A stretch of 64,000 nucleotides of DNA, from contig OU862923.1 in the NCBI GenBank assembly GCA_917880885.1, positions 23,410,770-23,474,769 of the forward strand. The letters run 5' to 3'. Of this stretch, positions 1 to 11,711 are shown piece by piece. The notes beneath the pieces were generated by a model. The model was not told the DNA's origin. It worked only from the letters and a program-made list of their open reading frames with translations, and did no database searches. The stretch is from Limnephilus marmoratus (Eukaryota; Arthropoda; Insecta; Trichoptera; Limnephilidae). Both the position numbers and the translations under genes were made by a program. The stretch's first letter is position 1. The number at the start of each line of letters is the position of its first letter.

Positions 1-1134
1 CAGAGAAAACCAGAAATATGTCATTTTCAAATCAGATTTTTTTTTTTTTTTTACAGTGAATACCGCACAAGAATCTCAACTGCTCCCGTCTGGAGCCAGT
101 GAGACTATGGCATCCCCAATTGGGGTATGTTGTGAGGCTGAAGGTAGTGGGGAGGGGAAGGAGGTGGGGAAGAGGAAGGTTGGGAAGTACCTGGCTATTC
201 AGATCTGGTCACTAAACACGGCTAAAGCCATTTTCAAGCAACGTTTCAATTCTGAATGGTGGTCTTACACCAGGGCGATACTAATAGTAACTTCCACTCT
301 GGAACATGCCGCAAATATACTATATATTATTTTAAATGAATTAATTGTGAAATAACACAAATTAATCAAATAAAATTTATTTGCGCATGCCGGGTTCGAA
401 CCCGCGACCTCCGGAATGTGAGTCAAGAGTCTTAGCCACTGGACTACGGAGGTCGTCTTAGACGTATTGACGATTTTAGACGTATTGACTCTTTTCCACA
501 AAATATTATAAATGGATTTCGAAAGATTGTTCCTTTGCATTCGCATGTAATAAATTTTTCAGAATTTTTTTTTAATTTTTAGTACAATAAGGTTATTCCA
601 TAGGTCGTTGGCAGATTTGTTAAATTTAAAAAAAAGATTTTGTATTATTCCACACCCATTTCAAATAATATAATCATGCATTAAAATAAATCAATACTTT
701 ATCTGACAAACGCATGTTTTAGAATTTTTATTTTAGTTTCAATAAAATCATTTAAAAATATGTACGTACCTGTGTTTCTTGACGAAAATTGGTCCATTTG
801 TGTATTTATTTGCGCACTTACAAACTTATATTTCAGATTTTTTTAACATTCTTATTAAATTTAGACATTATTGAAAAATAATAAATACTTATAATCAAAA
901 AATAATTACAAAAAGTACATTATTTTAATAGTTTTATCATCACGCCTTTCAGCATTTTTGGATGAAGGTATTAATTAAAGCTAATTTGGATTGAAATAAA
1001 TTCGATATTGAGTTATAATTTAAAAAAGCTGGTACGGAGAATAATTAATCTTTCTCATTGTAACCGCCCTGCATGATCGTAAGAACAACTTTCGACGAAA
1101 TGTGGATTTTCGTCCGCTGGCTGGTTAAACGCTC
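1..1134 (-). mobile_element. TTAA-flanked MITE P1, copy a (edge-truncated, SINE-interrupted)
   Basis: This is a minus-strand copy of the sequence at 6191-6899 and 51876-52619. Its right end (plus strand) reads GGTTAAACGCTC followed by TTAA at 1135-1138, matching the other copies. The left terminal dozen bases lie outside the window. A SINE-A copy at 38-455 splits it. TTAA target sites and short imperfect terminal repeats suggest a piggyBac-superfamily non-autonomous element, by inference. It has no coding capacity. Confidence 0.7.
38..455 (-). repeat. SINE-A copy 1, tRNA-derived SINE
   Basis: Read on the minus strand, the head (about 455-386) contains an A-box-like TAGTCCAGTGG and a B-box GGTTCGAACCC, as in tRNA-derived pol III promoters. 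A body follows that recurs at 8.0, 33.5, 35.1, 59.8 and 63.9 kb, with a GTTCCAGAGTGG-like block and an ATGGCTTTAGCCGTGTTTGG-like block. It ends in an A run (T run at 37-51 on the plus strand). It sits inside MITE P1 copy a, so it is the younger insertion. This is the best-preserved full-length copy here. Confidence 0.8.
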
Positions 1135-1138
1135 TTAA

Positions 1139-2039
1139 TAATGTGACTCTAAATAAAATTACTGGAACATTTGTTGACTCGTTGACATTTGAAATTCATG
1201 GTAGTTATTTACAAGATATTTATCCAGGATTCCGATTTCCGCGTCCGTCCCTCCGTTTTACGTGTGTTTTGGTAGTGTACTGTTATATTGATCATCAGTT
1301 TAAGGATGTCGTGTCCTCCAATACATCACGTCAGGGTCACCAGTTTAGCAATGTGGGTTATGTTTGGATATTTTATCCAGAGGGTTTGACAGTTTACAGG
1401 CCTTGCCACTTCTGTAAACTGAATACGTGTGTTGTGGAGGTTTTCAATAATAACTCTTGATTAACGCGAGTCAAATATATTTAATTGAAATTTATATTAC
1501 AATAAGTTAGCACAGATTTAACAATTATCTCGCTTAGAGGAAAAGCTGGCGGACGGAACGAACGTTGAAACCGGAATATGTTTGCATCGTCATGCACTAG
1601 ACCGGAGAGCGGTGCCCGGTGATACCAGTCTGTAAAATCGAATTGAATAATCTTTTTAAGGTTGTTCGTTGCTCGGCTACACTTTGTTAACAACTTAAAA
1701 AATTTACTCAAAATAAAAAAAAAAATTACAATCATAACCCAGAGCAACGTCGGGTTAACTTCAGTTATTATCTCTTTCTGTTTATTTTTTGGTCACTTGA
1801 CCTTCGAAACACGAGTTATTATAGTTACTAGTTACTATCTAAGTCTGATTGAAAAAACTTTTAGTAAAGTCCGGGCAATGCCGGTAGTTCAGATATACAA
1901 TAATTTATTTGGTAGAGTGTCAGTGGTATGCGGGCGGATGGACTTGGATTTAATTTTTACACAAATCTGCAGTTTTTGAAAGAAAAATTTTGAGGCGTAG
2001 CTTCAGACCGGTTTTAGAAAGTGGATTTTGGCGCAGACG
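1139..2039. other. Gene-free stretch
   Basis: AT-rich sequence with only short chance frames. A slightly GC-richer patch at 1530-1630 has no recognisable product. Near 1870-1900 is a weak resemblance to Helitron 3' ends (CCGGGCAATGCCGG) but no CTAG terminus, so no element is called. Confidence 0.5.
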
Positions 2040-2325
2040 CTATATACTCTGTTTAAAAATCTAAACATCACAAAATTTATAAAACTGGGAAGACTTCGGT
2101 GGCTGGGTCATGTAGAGACAATGACGACCGATAGGGCGAAGGCGTCTGAGAAGACCTAGATTAAGATGGAGCGACAACGTCCTCAAAGATATATCTACCT
2201 TGGAGCTTCTAAACTGGAGAGAGCTGGCCCAAAACCGAGATGAGTGAGGAAGACGCGGTAGGCCAAGACCCACCAGGGGTTATAGAGCCAAGAGTAATGA
2301 TGATGATGATGACGATGACAAATCT
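2040..2325 (+). pseudogene. 3' end of an RTE-like LINE (RT C-terminus relic)
   Basis: A short frame around 2083-2150 reads KLGRLRWLGHVETMTTDRAK, then breaks at a stop. This matches the typical C-terminus of RTE/Craniata-type endonuclease-reverse transcriptases (R-L-R-W-x-G-H-V). Other frames further on read ELAQNRDE-like residues near 2220-2245. An ATG-type microsatellite near 2297-2318 (ATGATGATGATG) is the kind of simple tail these LINEs carry. The fragment is decayed, with several frame breaks, and is not functional. Family recognition is from memory. Confidence 0.55.
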
Positions 2326-2954
2326 GCAGTTTTATTCCGAGCATGATAAATTTTTCACAATTGGCCTTCGAAACACAAGGAAGGTTACTGTCAATAATTT
2401 TGAAAAATCATCCATCCTCTTTTTTCACCGTGTAAAACATATCCACCAAATGAAGACTCGCCAACGCCGGGTACATTAGCGCTCAATTCAAGGTTTTTTT
2501 TACCTGTTGTTGAATACAAAATTGAGTGGCCTTTAAATTCTCCGGGTTTACTCGTGATTCCTTGAGATGGCATTGAAAGTTTACATAAAGGTTTAAATCA
2601 AGGCTTAGTCAGAGGATAAGGGTGTCCATTAATTTTATTTGTCCGTAAAATGGCTCTTCTTGAGTACAGAGGTTCGGTTTACAGAGCAGCTATTGCGGCG
2701 TAAGCTGAATTTATTATTATTGCCCAGTTTATTGTCTCAGTAACATACGAGTTGTAACCCGCGAAGGTACTGACATTTGTGTAAATTAAACTAGATTTTA
2801 ACAAATTATGTACATAGGTGTTATATCTGCACGTATGGCACGATACAAAAGGTGAGTATTGGTACAACAGCCGTAGTAATATCAAAAGTGCTGTGTTTGC
2901 AGAAAAGACATGTCGCAATATATATAACAAGTTTTCCTGAAAGTAAAGAATCAT
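2326..2954. other. Gene-free stretch
   Basis: AT-rich sequence. A 91-codon minus-strand frame at 2679-2954 has no recognisable motif and is probably chance. Nothing else is identified. Confidence 0.4.
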
Positions 2955-3480
2955 CGGTTGAGTGGTTACGAAACTTTATTACGAATCCGGAGGTCGCGAA
3001 ATAAAATCCTGGCGTGCAATGGTAAAATTTAATTAATTAATTAGTGTTATTTATTTTGTTATGTAAAATTTATTTATCTCTACATATTATAAATTAAAGT
3101 CATCCGCCGCGTCTGTCCGTCTGTTCGCGATAAACTCAAAAACTACTGAACGGATTTTCATGCGGTTTTCACCAAAAGATAGAATGATTCATGAGGAAGG
3201 CTTAGATATGTAATTTGTCAAGGTTTTGTATACATTGAATGAAATATATATATATTATATAAAGGAGAATGTCTGTATGTGGTGGACGAGCGGGCTGGCA
3301 AGCGGGTGGAGTGGATTCCAAAGGGGTCACTGTCTACATTTGATTTTGAAAACTCTATGTAAAGTACGGACATCGCCGGGGACTTCAGCTACCTAGTTTC
3401 AAATAATTTATAGTGTATTTGCAGAGTGGAAGAGAGGTATTCAGAATTGAACGTTACTTGAACTGACTTTAGTCGTGTTT
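2955..3480 (+). repeat. SINE-A copy, degenerate, split by a Helitron
   Basis: The left part (2955-3076) resembles the SINE-A tRNA head and the AATTAATTAGTGTTATTT-like spacer. The right part (3397-3480) resumes with TGTATTTGCAGAGTGG and GACTTTAGTCGTGTTTGG, the SINE-A body. The break is filled by the Helitron at 3077-3396. The B-box is badly mutated. Confidence 0.55.
3077..3396 (+). mobile_element. Non-autonomous Helitron, 320 bp
   Basis: It starts TCTCTACATATTATAAATTA and ends CTAG. The base before is A and the base after is T, the A|T insertion signature of Helitrons. The 5' start recurs in inverted orientation at 25.75 kb. A second Helitron-like 5' motif near 3245 (TATATTATATAAAGGAGAAT) suggests an internal composite. 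There is no Rep/helicase frame. Confidence 0.6.
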
Positions 3481-4320
3481 GGTAACCATATCTTCTAAAA
3501 CTTCATCTTCCTCATCTATTTTTGTCTCCGGAGACATTTTCGATGTTTTTTTTTCTACAAAAACATAAAAAATGGTAGTTGTTGAACAGTTGGAGGCGGG
3601 GTAAGGGGTTCGTCGGACACCCGGCTGAGTGACCAGTGGCGTCACGCGGAAGATTTTTTTTGTTTGATTTTGAAGAAAAAAATTTTGAAAAAAAAAAAAT
3701 TGTCAAAAAAGTCACCGGAGACCAAAATTTCATTACCACATTTTACTCCAAATAATGTCAGGAATCACTGGTTAAAGTAAGTCAAGTATGTCCCTTAACA
3801 CCCTGTATACAAGGATTATATAACATACATAACATGTATTTATTTTTTAATTTTAGGGAGATCGACAGTTTACATTTATTTCAGTTTGTACATAGTATTA
3901 AATAGCCAAAATAAAACCAATTATCGACTTCATCCTTGTGACTTTACTTTTACTGAGACAGCATAATAAGTAAATTAATTTTATGAAAAAGGAATATGAA
4001 TCCAAAATTTCTATAAAACCAAAACAAAAAATATATGCTTAAAACAATTTTATAAATTTTTTTTTTAATTTTAAATTAATTAATCTTACTGTAAAATATA
4101 GCTGAATAAAAACAAATTCAAAGAATTTCATTATAATAAATTAATGATACGAATTATTAAGTATGTTGTTACTTCATACGTAAAAGCTTCGAAGAGATGT
4201 TGTTTTTAAAAGAAATTAATATATTTTTACTTTTCTACCCCTTTTACTTTGATCTCAAAAAGGATGTTTTTTTAGAGGTATACAAATTCAAAATGAAAAA
4301 AAAACACATTAAAAATAATG
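3481..4320. other. Gene-free stretch
   Basis: AT-rich, with poly-A/T stretches. The 75-codon minus-strand frame at 3512-3739 shows no family motif. Nothing supported. Confidence 0.4.
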
Positions 4321-4620
4321 TTAATGTCGCCACGTGTACATTAACATGATTAATGTCGCCACAATATGAGCGCCACGGCTAGCTCGAATGAAGCGCAATC
4401 GTGAAGTCCAATTTTCGACAACTTTATCGAGCAACTTGGGCCATATATCGGCAATAACACGGCGAATGTTGACTTCCAAATGGTTCAATGTATCTGATTT
4501 ATCAGCATAGACTAGTGACTTCACATACCCCCAAAGAAAGTAATCTAATGGTGTGAGATCACACGATCATGGAGGCGAGGTCACAGGTCCATTACATGAA
4601 ATTATGCGCTCACCAAATGT
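4321..4620 (-). pseudogene. Tc1/mariner-superfamily transposase, C-terminal relic
   Basis: The frame at 4524-4321 reads SLVYADKSDTLNHLEVNIRR and later WPKLLDKVVENW and RLRFIRASRGAH. This matches the C-terminus of a mariner/DDE transposase type widespread in arthropod genomes (family placement from memory). Upstream on the minus strand (about 4570-4525), frame-broken codons still resemble the C-D-L-T-P-L-D-Y-F-L-W segment. The N-terminal and central catalytic parts are absent. A truncated, dead copy. Confidence 0.6.
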
Positions 4621-5152
4621 TTCCCGCAATTAACTAAATAAAATTAAAATAAATAAATAAACGCAATAAAATAAATTTGCAAGCGCTGTTCTGACGTCAG
4701 TCTATTCATGGTGAAATGGCAAAACATACTGACCACAAATCAACAGTCAAATTGAAAATGTACTGTAAAAAAACACCCAATACCTGTTAGAATTAGTAAA
4801 TTACATTTCATTAAATTGCAATAAAAGTCTTACCCCACAATATTTATAAGAACCAAACATATTTTTATGATGTGATGTGAAGCATCACAATTACTTTAAA
4901 ACAAGCTATTACTAACTCAAATATTTTTATATTTAAATTAATGAAACAATACATAGTGAGGTAATTACTATAACTGGGTAACTTTGACAGTTTTGTTGGG
5001 AAATTGAATTACAGGATGCTGATCAATCTGATAAATCGGTTGTTGTATATTATTATTGTTAAATCGTAGACTGATGTGTAGGGAAGCGTAACACTTATAT
5101 TTTGGAAATACGAAAATAGCTAATAATATAATTTTTGTTATATCTTTAATTA
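4621..5152. other. Gene-free stretch
   Basis: AT-rich intergenic sequence. A 114-codon minus-strand frame at 4968-5312 runs through it into the inverted-repeat arm. Its hydrophobic, low-complexity composition and overlap with a repeat arm argue against a gene. Confidence 0.4.
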
Positions 5153-5602
5153 CAATAAACAAAAATTTTAACAAAACAAAAAACGACTTCAAAAGATGCA
5201 CTAAAAAGTAAAAAAATAATTTTGTATTCTTCTGCAACTTAGTAATCAACTTACTTTTTCTGTTCATCAATATGTAGGTACGATTGTTATTTTTGGAATC
5301 GGTGTCAGTCAAGGTAGGTTTGTAACTATATACAGTTATAGGTGAGATGTTCTTGTGTCACACAAGCGACTTGACGAGGCGAGAGGCGAAAGCGGGACCG
5401 CGGCGGGAGGGAAGCTGTCAAGTGAACACGCGCACCGGGTACCTTTGCTGACACCGACTCCAAAAATAACGATCATACCTACATATTGATGAGCAGAAAA
5501 AGTAAGTTGATTACTAAGTTGCAGAAGAATACAAAATTATTTTTTTACTTTTTAGTGCATCTTTTGAAGTCGTTTTTTGTTTTGTTAAAATTTTTGTTTA
5601 TT
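5153..5602. repeat. Near-identical inverted repeat with GC-rich loop
   Basis: Arms at 5153-5308 and 5448-5602 are reverse complements with only a few mismatches over about 155 bp. The 139-bp centre is much more GC-rich than its surroundings and contains GACTTGACGAGGCGAGAGGC. The arm similarity suggests a recent event or gene conversion. No coding sequence or terminal target duplication was seen. Confidence 0.8.
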
Positions 5603-5639
5603 TTTTGATTTTTAGTGAATCTGTAGTACACTAACTAAT

Positions 5640-6135
5640 TTGTCTGAATATGGGTAGACCTACTAAATGTGCTGCTCATATGAGACAGACAGATATTGAC
5701 CATAACGACGTTAGGGTCAAATTAAGAGATTCGGCCGAGTTTCGTTAATTTGCTCCTAAGAATTGAAGAGTTCCGTTACTTTGTCATGGATCCGATAATC
5801 AGAACCTAACCAAACTCTCAACAAACTATCCTTGAAGTACATCCTTACCAATAAAAAAAGAATCATTGAAATCGGTTGGCGTGATATTGAGTTATTCGTC
5901 CATTTGTCGCGCACATACTTAATGCAAATTTAAGACTTATACGGTTTTCTCATGTATGCCATCATCGGAACTGGACCAAATTAAAATGGGACCACACGGG
6001 AAGCACCAGCTTTCAAATAAAAAAAGTATCATCAATATAAGTTCACCCGGTCAAAAGTTCTGAGGTAACATACATAAAAAATAAAATAAAATAAAAATAC
6101 AGTCGAATTGAGAACCTCCTCCTTTTTGAAGTCGT
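5640..6135 (+). mobile_element. 3' end of an RTE-like LINE
   Basis: Contains GGTCAAAAGTTCTGAGGTAA, then ACATACATAAAAAATAAAAT, and ends with GAATTGAGAACCTCCTCC and TTTTTGAAGTCGTTT. This tail is one I recognise from repeats very common in moth and other insect genomes. No reverse transcriptase frame is present, so the copy is strongly 5'-truncated. Confidence 0.55.
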
Positions 6136-6190
6136 TTAAAAATGGAATGACTTACCTAGATGTTAAGTCCTTGCATCAATAGCAACTTAA

Positions 6191-6899
6191 GAGCGTTTAA
6201 CCAGCCAGCGGACGAAAATCCACATTTCGTCGAAAGTTGTTCTTACGATCGTGCAGTGCGGTTACAATGAGAAAGATTAATTATTCTCCGTACCAGCTTT
6301 TTAAAATTATAACTCAATATCGAATTTATTTCAATCCAAATTAGCTTTAATTTATACCTTCATCCAAAAGTGCTGAAAGGCGTGATGATAAAACTATTAA
6401 AATAATGTACTTTTTGTAATTATTTTTGATTAAAAGTATTTATTATTTTTCAATAATATCTAAATTTAATAAGAATATTAAAAAAATCTGAAATATATTA
6501 GTTTGTAAGTGCGCAAATAAATACACAAATGGACCAATTTTCGTCAAGAAACACATGTACGTACATATTTTAATGATTTTATTGAAACTAAAATTAAAAT
6601 TCTAAAACATGCGTTTGCTAAATAATGTATTGATTTATTTTACTGCATGATTATATTATTTGAAATGGGTGTGGTATAATACAAAATCTTTTTTTAAATT
6701 TAACTAATCAGCCAACGACCTAGGGAATAACCTTATTATACTAAAAATTAAAAAATATTCTTGAAATTTATTACATGCGAATGCTAGATAAAAGAACAAT
6801 ATTTTGAAATCCATTTATAATTTTTTGTGGAAAAGAGTCAATACGTCTAAAATCTGATTTGAAAATGACATATTTCTGGTTTTCTCTGGTAATGCCCTC
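6191..6899 (+). mobile_element. TTAA-flanked MITE P1, copy b (complete, 709 bp)
   Basis: The left end GAGCGTTTAACC follows TTAA at 6187-6190. The right end GGTAATGCCCTC is followed by TTAA at 6900-6903. The reverse complement of the right end (GAGGGCATTACC) matches the left end imperfectly. Copies at 1-1134 (minus) and 51876-52619 (plus) share the whole length. No long frame, so it is non-autonomous. TTAA targets point to the piggyBac superfamily. Confidence 0.75.
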
Positions 6900-6903
6900 T
6901 TAA

Positions 6904-8002
6904 GGAATTCCACAAATTTTTGTGCTATAACTAGCTAAGTCTAGTTCCCTAATTGAAACATGGAAAAAAACTTGTGGTAACTAGAATTATGTACATAATT
7001 ATGGAAATAAAAGATACCGTTTTTGACGATAGGTACCCACAAAAAAGATGTTCAAATCACTTGACGATTCTAATGCTTTACGAATTTTCTGTTTGTAGCG
7101 ATCATAGAAGAGGAAATAGAGTTACGCTTTTAGTGTGTAACAAGAACGCTGATTTCGGAGTAAAATAGTTGTAGTAATTACCCCACGATATCATACACTA
7201 AAATGGCTATACATGGGATCCATAATGGTGGTATACCGGCTCCGGTCTATGCACGTAAACTGCAGTAAAAGTAAGTGAATAATGGAGGAAAAACAAGAAT
7301 TAAAAAATACTAACGATTAAATCATGGAAACTCAAGCCTTAAAAACTTAAAAGGGTGGCTTTTGCGCAAATTCACCGCGATAAACTAAAGTCTAGAATGC
7401 TAATCAAGATGTTGTACCTAAAGCTTCAGATTGAAGAGAACAGAAAGTTTTTCCTCACAAATATCTGCACGGCGGAATTCTGAGCAACCTCTTTCTTCCC
7501 GGGTCAACGAGGACTATGATATATGTATGGTCAAAGCAAGGTTGTCAGAAAGTTGACATAAAAACAGCGTGTGTGCTTTTTCATAGAAGGGGTTAGCTTT
7601 ATTAATTACATTAAATAATGTTCCCAAATAATTTACATAATATCTGATTATTTCATACAAAAAAAACTTTTGAGAAATAAACAATTCCATTTAATTTATT
7701 TCAATTTTGAGAGCCCAATATCAAAGAAACAACAGTGGCTCCCTTTTCAGGAATAAGTACCTACTCCTCTTTTTTGAAAAAGTGCACATGGCTAATAATG
7801 CCCTTAAATATCACATTTTTGTATAATAAATACACCTTAATATAACTATTTTTTCGTATTACAATAAATACATATATTTAAAAAAAAATTAGGACACATT
7901 TTTTTTTTTAACTCGAGTTTTATTCCTTCTTTCACATCCGTTCATTAATCAGAGCCATAATACTTTCACGTTCATTAAACGTGAAAGTATTATTTCACGG
8001 CC
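6904..8002. other. Gene-free stretch with a hairpin near its end
   Basis: No coding or repeat family was recognised apart from the stem-loop at 7957-7993. The 71-codon frame at 6953-7168 shows no motif. Confidence 0.4.
7957..7993. repeat. Perfect 16-bp inverted repeat, 5-nt loop
   Basis: ATAATACTTTCACGTT (7957-7972) is the exact reverse complement of 7978-7993. It lies immediately upstream of SINE-A copy 2. Confidence 0.8.
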
Positions 8003-8711
8003 GGCGCGGCGTGGTTTAGGGGTAAGGCTCTTGACTTGCAATCCGAGGGTCGCGGGATCGAATCAATTTTTGTTTTATTTCAGAATTAATTCATTTATAA
8101 ATCATATATTGTGTATTTGCGGTACGTTCCAGAGTGGAAGATACTCTCAGTATCGCCCTTGTGCAAGACCACCAATAATGAATAAGAAATCATTTTAATT
8201 TATTTCGATTTTCTTTGGTATGTTGCATTTTTTTCTAATCTTCGTATTATCAATGCATACAAAGAGTTATTAAGTAAAAATTAAAGTGTTTTGATTTTTT
8301 TTAATGTTTTGGTTGCTCGTAGGCATATGAATTGTACCTACGAGATCTCTAAAGTCGTACATTATAGTAGTTTATGTTTTATTCGTATATTTTGTAATCT
8401 TTTCTTACGTGTATACTGTTGTTATAAATGAAATTTGTATTTAATATATACTCGTAAAAGCCCAATAGGGCAATAAATAGATAAATAAATATGTCTTCAA
8501 ATAAAATTAAACGAAATGTTGTTTGAAATGGCTTTAGCCGTATTTGGTGACCAGATCTGAAATGCCAGATACTTTTATTTTTCTTTTCCCATATCTCTTC
8601 TCTTCTTCAATCACTTTAGCCTCACAACATACTTCAATTGAGGATGCCATAGACTGACGGTCTTCAGACGGTTGGAAACAATAGGGAATCTGTGCTGTAG
8701 GTATTTACCAT
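8003..8711 (+). repeat. SINE-A copy 2, interrupted by a LINE tail
   Basis: The tRNA-like head is at 8003-8070 (A-box GTGGTTTAGGGGTAAGG, B-box-like GGGATCGAAT). The body resumes after an insertion at 8508 with GAAATGGCTTTAGCCGTATT and ends near 8711. The shared order of blocks with copies at 0.4 and 35 kb supports one SINE split by the element at 8176-8507. Confidence 0.7.
8176..8507 (+). mobile_element. LINE 3' tail fragment inside SINE-A
   Basis: The segment ends AAAAGCCCAATAGGGCAATA followed by AAATAGATAAATAAATA, a short hairpin plus tetranucleotide tail typical of 3' ends of jockey/CR1-type LINEs. The same tail occurs in opposite orientation near 23.6 kb. No coding sequence remains. Confidence 0.5.
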
Positions 8712-11711
8712 GGACATATGAATATATCTGGACCTGCCCTAAGTGACAAAAACTTATTATTTCCCCCTCTCCATAACGGTTCCACGGAGCCAGCTCGGCT
8801 TACAAGAGCCTCGCTTGAATCTAAAAAATGTGACGTCATCATTCTTGTCCTGACCAGCGCGGAGTTCGTATCGTACATTTTACGAACAAATATGAGAGCT
8901 TGTGCTATACATTATACAGTTTCTCCAGTGAGCTTGTCGCTGGTTACAGGGGTAAGTAAATTATGAAACATTTGTAAAAGTATCTTAACTAAATACGGCA
9001 ACAAAATATTCCTCTGTGAAAAATGGCGAAGTTTACTTTGCGCATTTGGACTACGCAAATATGTTAATAACGTGGCGGTCAATTCGCGCTCCCATGTAAA
9101 AAGGTCTATTCATTCAAAAGCAGATTTTGCATTTAAGAACTAAATGGTGATATTATAATGCGAGATGCCTATATACTGTCAGATTGATTTTTTAACGAAT
9201 CACAGTCATCTTTCCCCTCTTCGCCCTTCATAGTTTGGTTTTACCCCTCATCTGTATCTTTTCGTCTATCCATTTGGATGTCTATGGTATTTACATACAA
9301 AAGGTGTGAGTTTTTAAAACACTGATAAACGAGAAAAAAATCCTAATAGTTTCCCTAGTGTCCTTTGAAACACATCCTCTGTAACATTCTAGCAACCTTT
9401 TTAAAGCATACAATAGCAAGTACCTAGTGCCTGCCTGTGTTGTGTGCGTATAATGTAAACAATGATATTATTGTAGTATTTACCTTGCCTTTCCGAACTA
9501 CTAACTACTAACTACAAGGTTGTAGTAAAAGCTTTACTTTGGTCGTCCATAATTAGGACAATACGCAAATAGTGGTTTGTTCACGTTAAATCCCCTAATA
9601 ATTTAATGTCTTGGGACAGATTAAGGTTGTTCAATGGCAGAAACCTTGTTAGCAGAAGTTATAATAAGCGAAACGGGGGAATTAAAAATTCTAATACCTT
9701 CAGTGTTGCCAGCTAACAGAAATTTGCAGTCAACACAAAATTAGTTGTTTTTTATTCATTTACAAAAAAGCACGCTAAAATTCTACTAGGCATTAAAAGT
9801 CGATTATGGCAAAATAAAATGTGAAAATAATATACGTGATACTAATATCATAAGATATAATATTTTTTTACGCTCGTAAGGTAAATTCGATGGTTGATTT
9901 TTAATGATAATTAAAAAAAACATCAATTATGAAGTAATGTGTTAAGCGAAATAAAATTTAAAAAAGCTCTCAAATCTTTTGCAAGACCCAAAGGCATGAA
10001 CGAAAATAAAATGATAATGATGAGCCCTGTAAGCTGTAAGTATCACGGTATGAGCGTGAAACATGAAAAGGAATTAAAAAATAATTGTCATAACCCAGAA
10101 AATTAAGTTACACACACATTTGGACCCCAAAAAGCTTTCATAGACACAAACACAAAGTAAGAATACGTTTTACTAAATATACCGACTGTATAATAGGAAA
10201 ATAAGTATATGAAACATGTAAGGGAGAATGATAAAATCCCAGACGTCATCAAAAATTATACCTTAAACGTGAACCACTTAATAATAAGTAGGTATGTACG
10301 TTTAAATGTAGAGTAGTTGAAAGCAAAATGCGCAACGCAATGTGGAATCAAACTTATCTTCGCTCGAAGAACTTTTGATGACGATTCATAATCTACTCAT
10401 TCCCAAGGGTTTCATGTAAAAGCTCTCAATCCACTTTGTCCCGGGCCACTTTGGCGGCAAAGCTTCCGAGTGATACGATGCGAACGAGACACCCGGCAGT
10501 TCGGAGAATGCCTTGAAACGTGAGGTGGACATGGAAAGTTTTGGTCAAAATAGCCACCGCCAAAACATTTGCTAAACCATGCACATGAAATAGCGGTGTA
10601 TTTGACGGAGAATCAAAACATTACACTACCAAATCCCTAATTGGCGAACTTCTTTGCACGGTGGATTTTACAGAACCTTTCTCCCAGGTATACATGACTA
10701 CTTTTAATTTTCCGGTTCAACAATAGTGATTTCGATCATCTAGTAACACCTGGTTACGGACAAAAATATTATGCTCCTTTTCATGCATGATTTATTTATT
10801 TATTTGAGACACAAACAGGATATTTAAATAACATTTTTTTGGGTAAAATAAAACAAATTGAAATACAAATATAAATATCCCTAGACTAATGTGTGCTGTA
10901 ATCACATTTACAGAAGTAAACACCTAAAAAAAACAATGCAAGTAGTATTTATACATAACTTGAAAATTTAAATATATGACGTATTTTAAACTTATGATGT
11001 ATTGAAAACTTAAATATATGATTTACTAAAAAACTTTAATATATGATGCATAAATGATGTAAGTATTATAGGTTTGGTTTTTTCAACCTTTCTCTAAACA
11101 ATAATATTTTGGATACATTATTATTGTGAACAAGGGCTCAATTATTGAAATGATTTAACAAAACTGTCTGCCACAATCATTACATAATGAAGTTTGTAAT
11201 TGAATATCCCCTAATAAAATAAAAACTTTGAAAAATATATTTGCCAAATACCAATGTCTTTTATGCGTTTTTTTCATGTTTTTAAATTATTTGCAGACAC
11301 CATGATATGAGATAACTCAAGATTACAACGTCTTCCAAATAAATATCTTCTTATTTTTTATGGTAGGGGTTAAAGGGAAACACCTTGGTTTTTGAGCTAG
11401 GCCTCGCCCTGTGGACTGTGGACCCCAATAATTTGACCAGGTATTGAGCTGGCATTTTTCAACTACATGCTCGGTAGTTGCGCAGCGCGGCATTAGTGCA
11501 GCGCAGTACTCTCAGTCTTTTAGGCCTGTGAGAGACCCTTATTCTATTGATGGAGGATCAAAATTTACATCTCCCAGTGCGGCAGACTTATTTACAGCCG
11601 CAAATCAATGAACGCATTAAAAAAAATCGCTCAAATTTTGGTGTCCAACACATAGATAGGGCAGGTGCATGACGAAAGACGGATGGAAGAAGATCTAAGT
11701 TAACTAAGAAG
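8712..11711. other. Three-kilobase gene-free stretch
   Basis: No gene recognised. Two minor features: a probable minus-strand LINE tail at 10788-10960 (starts TTTATTTATTTATTTGAGAC on the plus strand), and a degenerate tandem array at 10955-11060 built on AATATATGATG-like units of roughly 17-35 bp. A GC-richer patch at 10430-10570 has no recognisable frame. Confidence 0.4.

Noticed and set aside
1860..1900. Helitron-like CCGGGCAATGCCGG near a possible 3' end
   Set aside because: No CTAG terminus and no matching 5' end.
4968..5312. 114-codon minus-strand frame
   Set aside because: Runs into an inverted-repeat arm, is hydrophobic and AT-driven, and has no recognisable motif.
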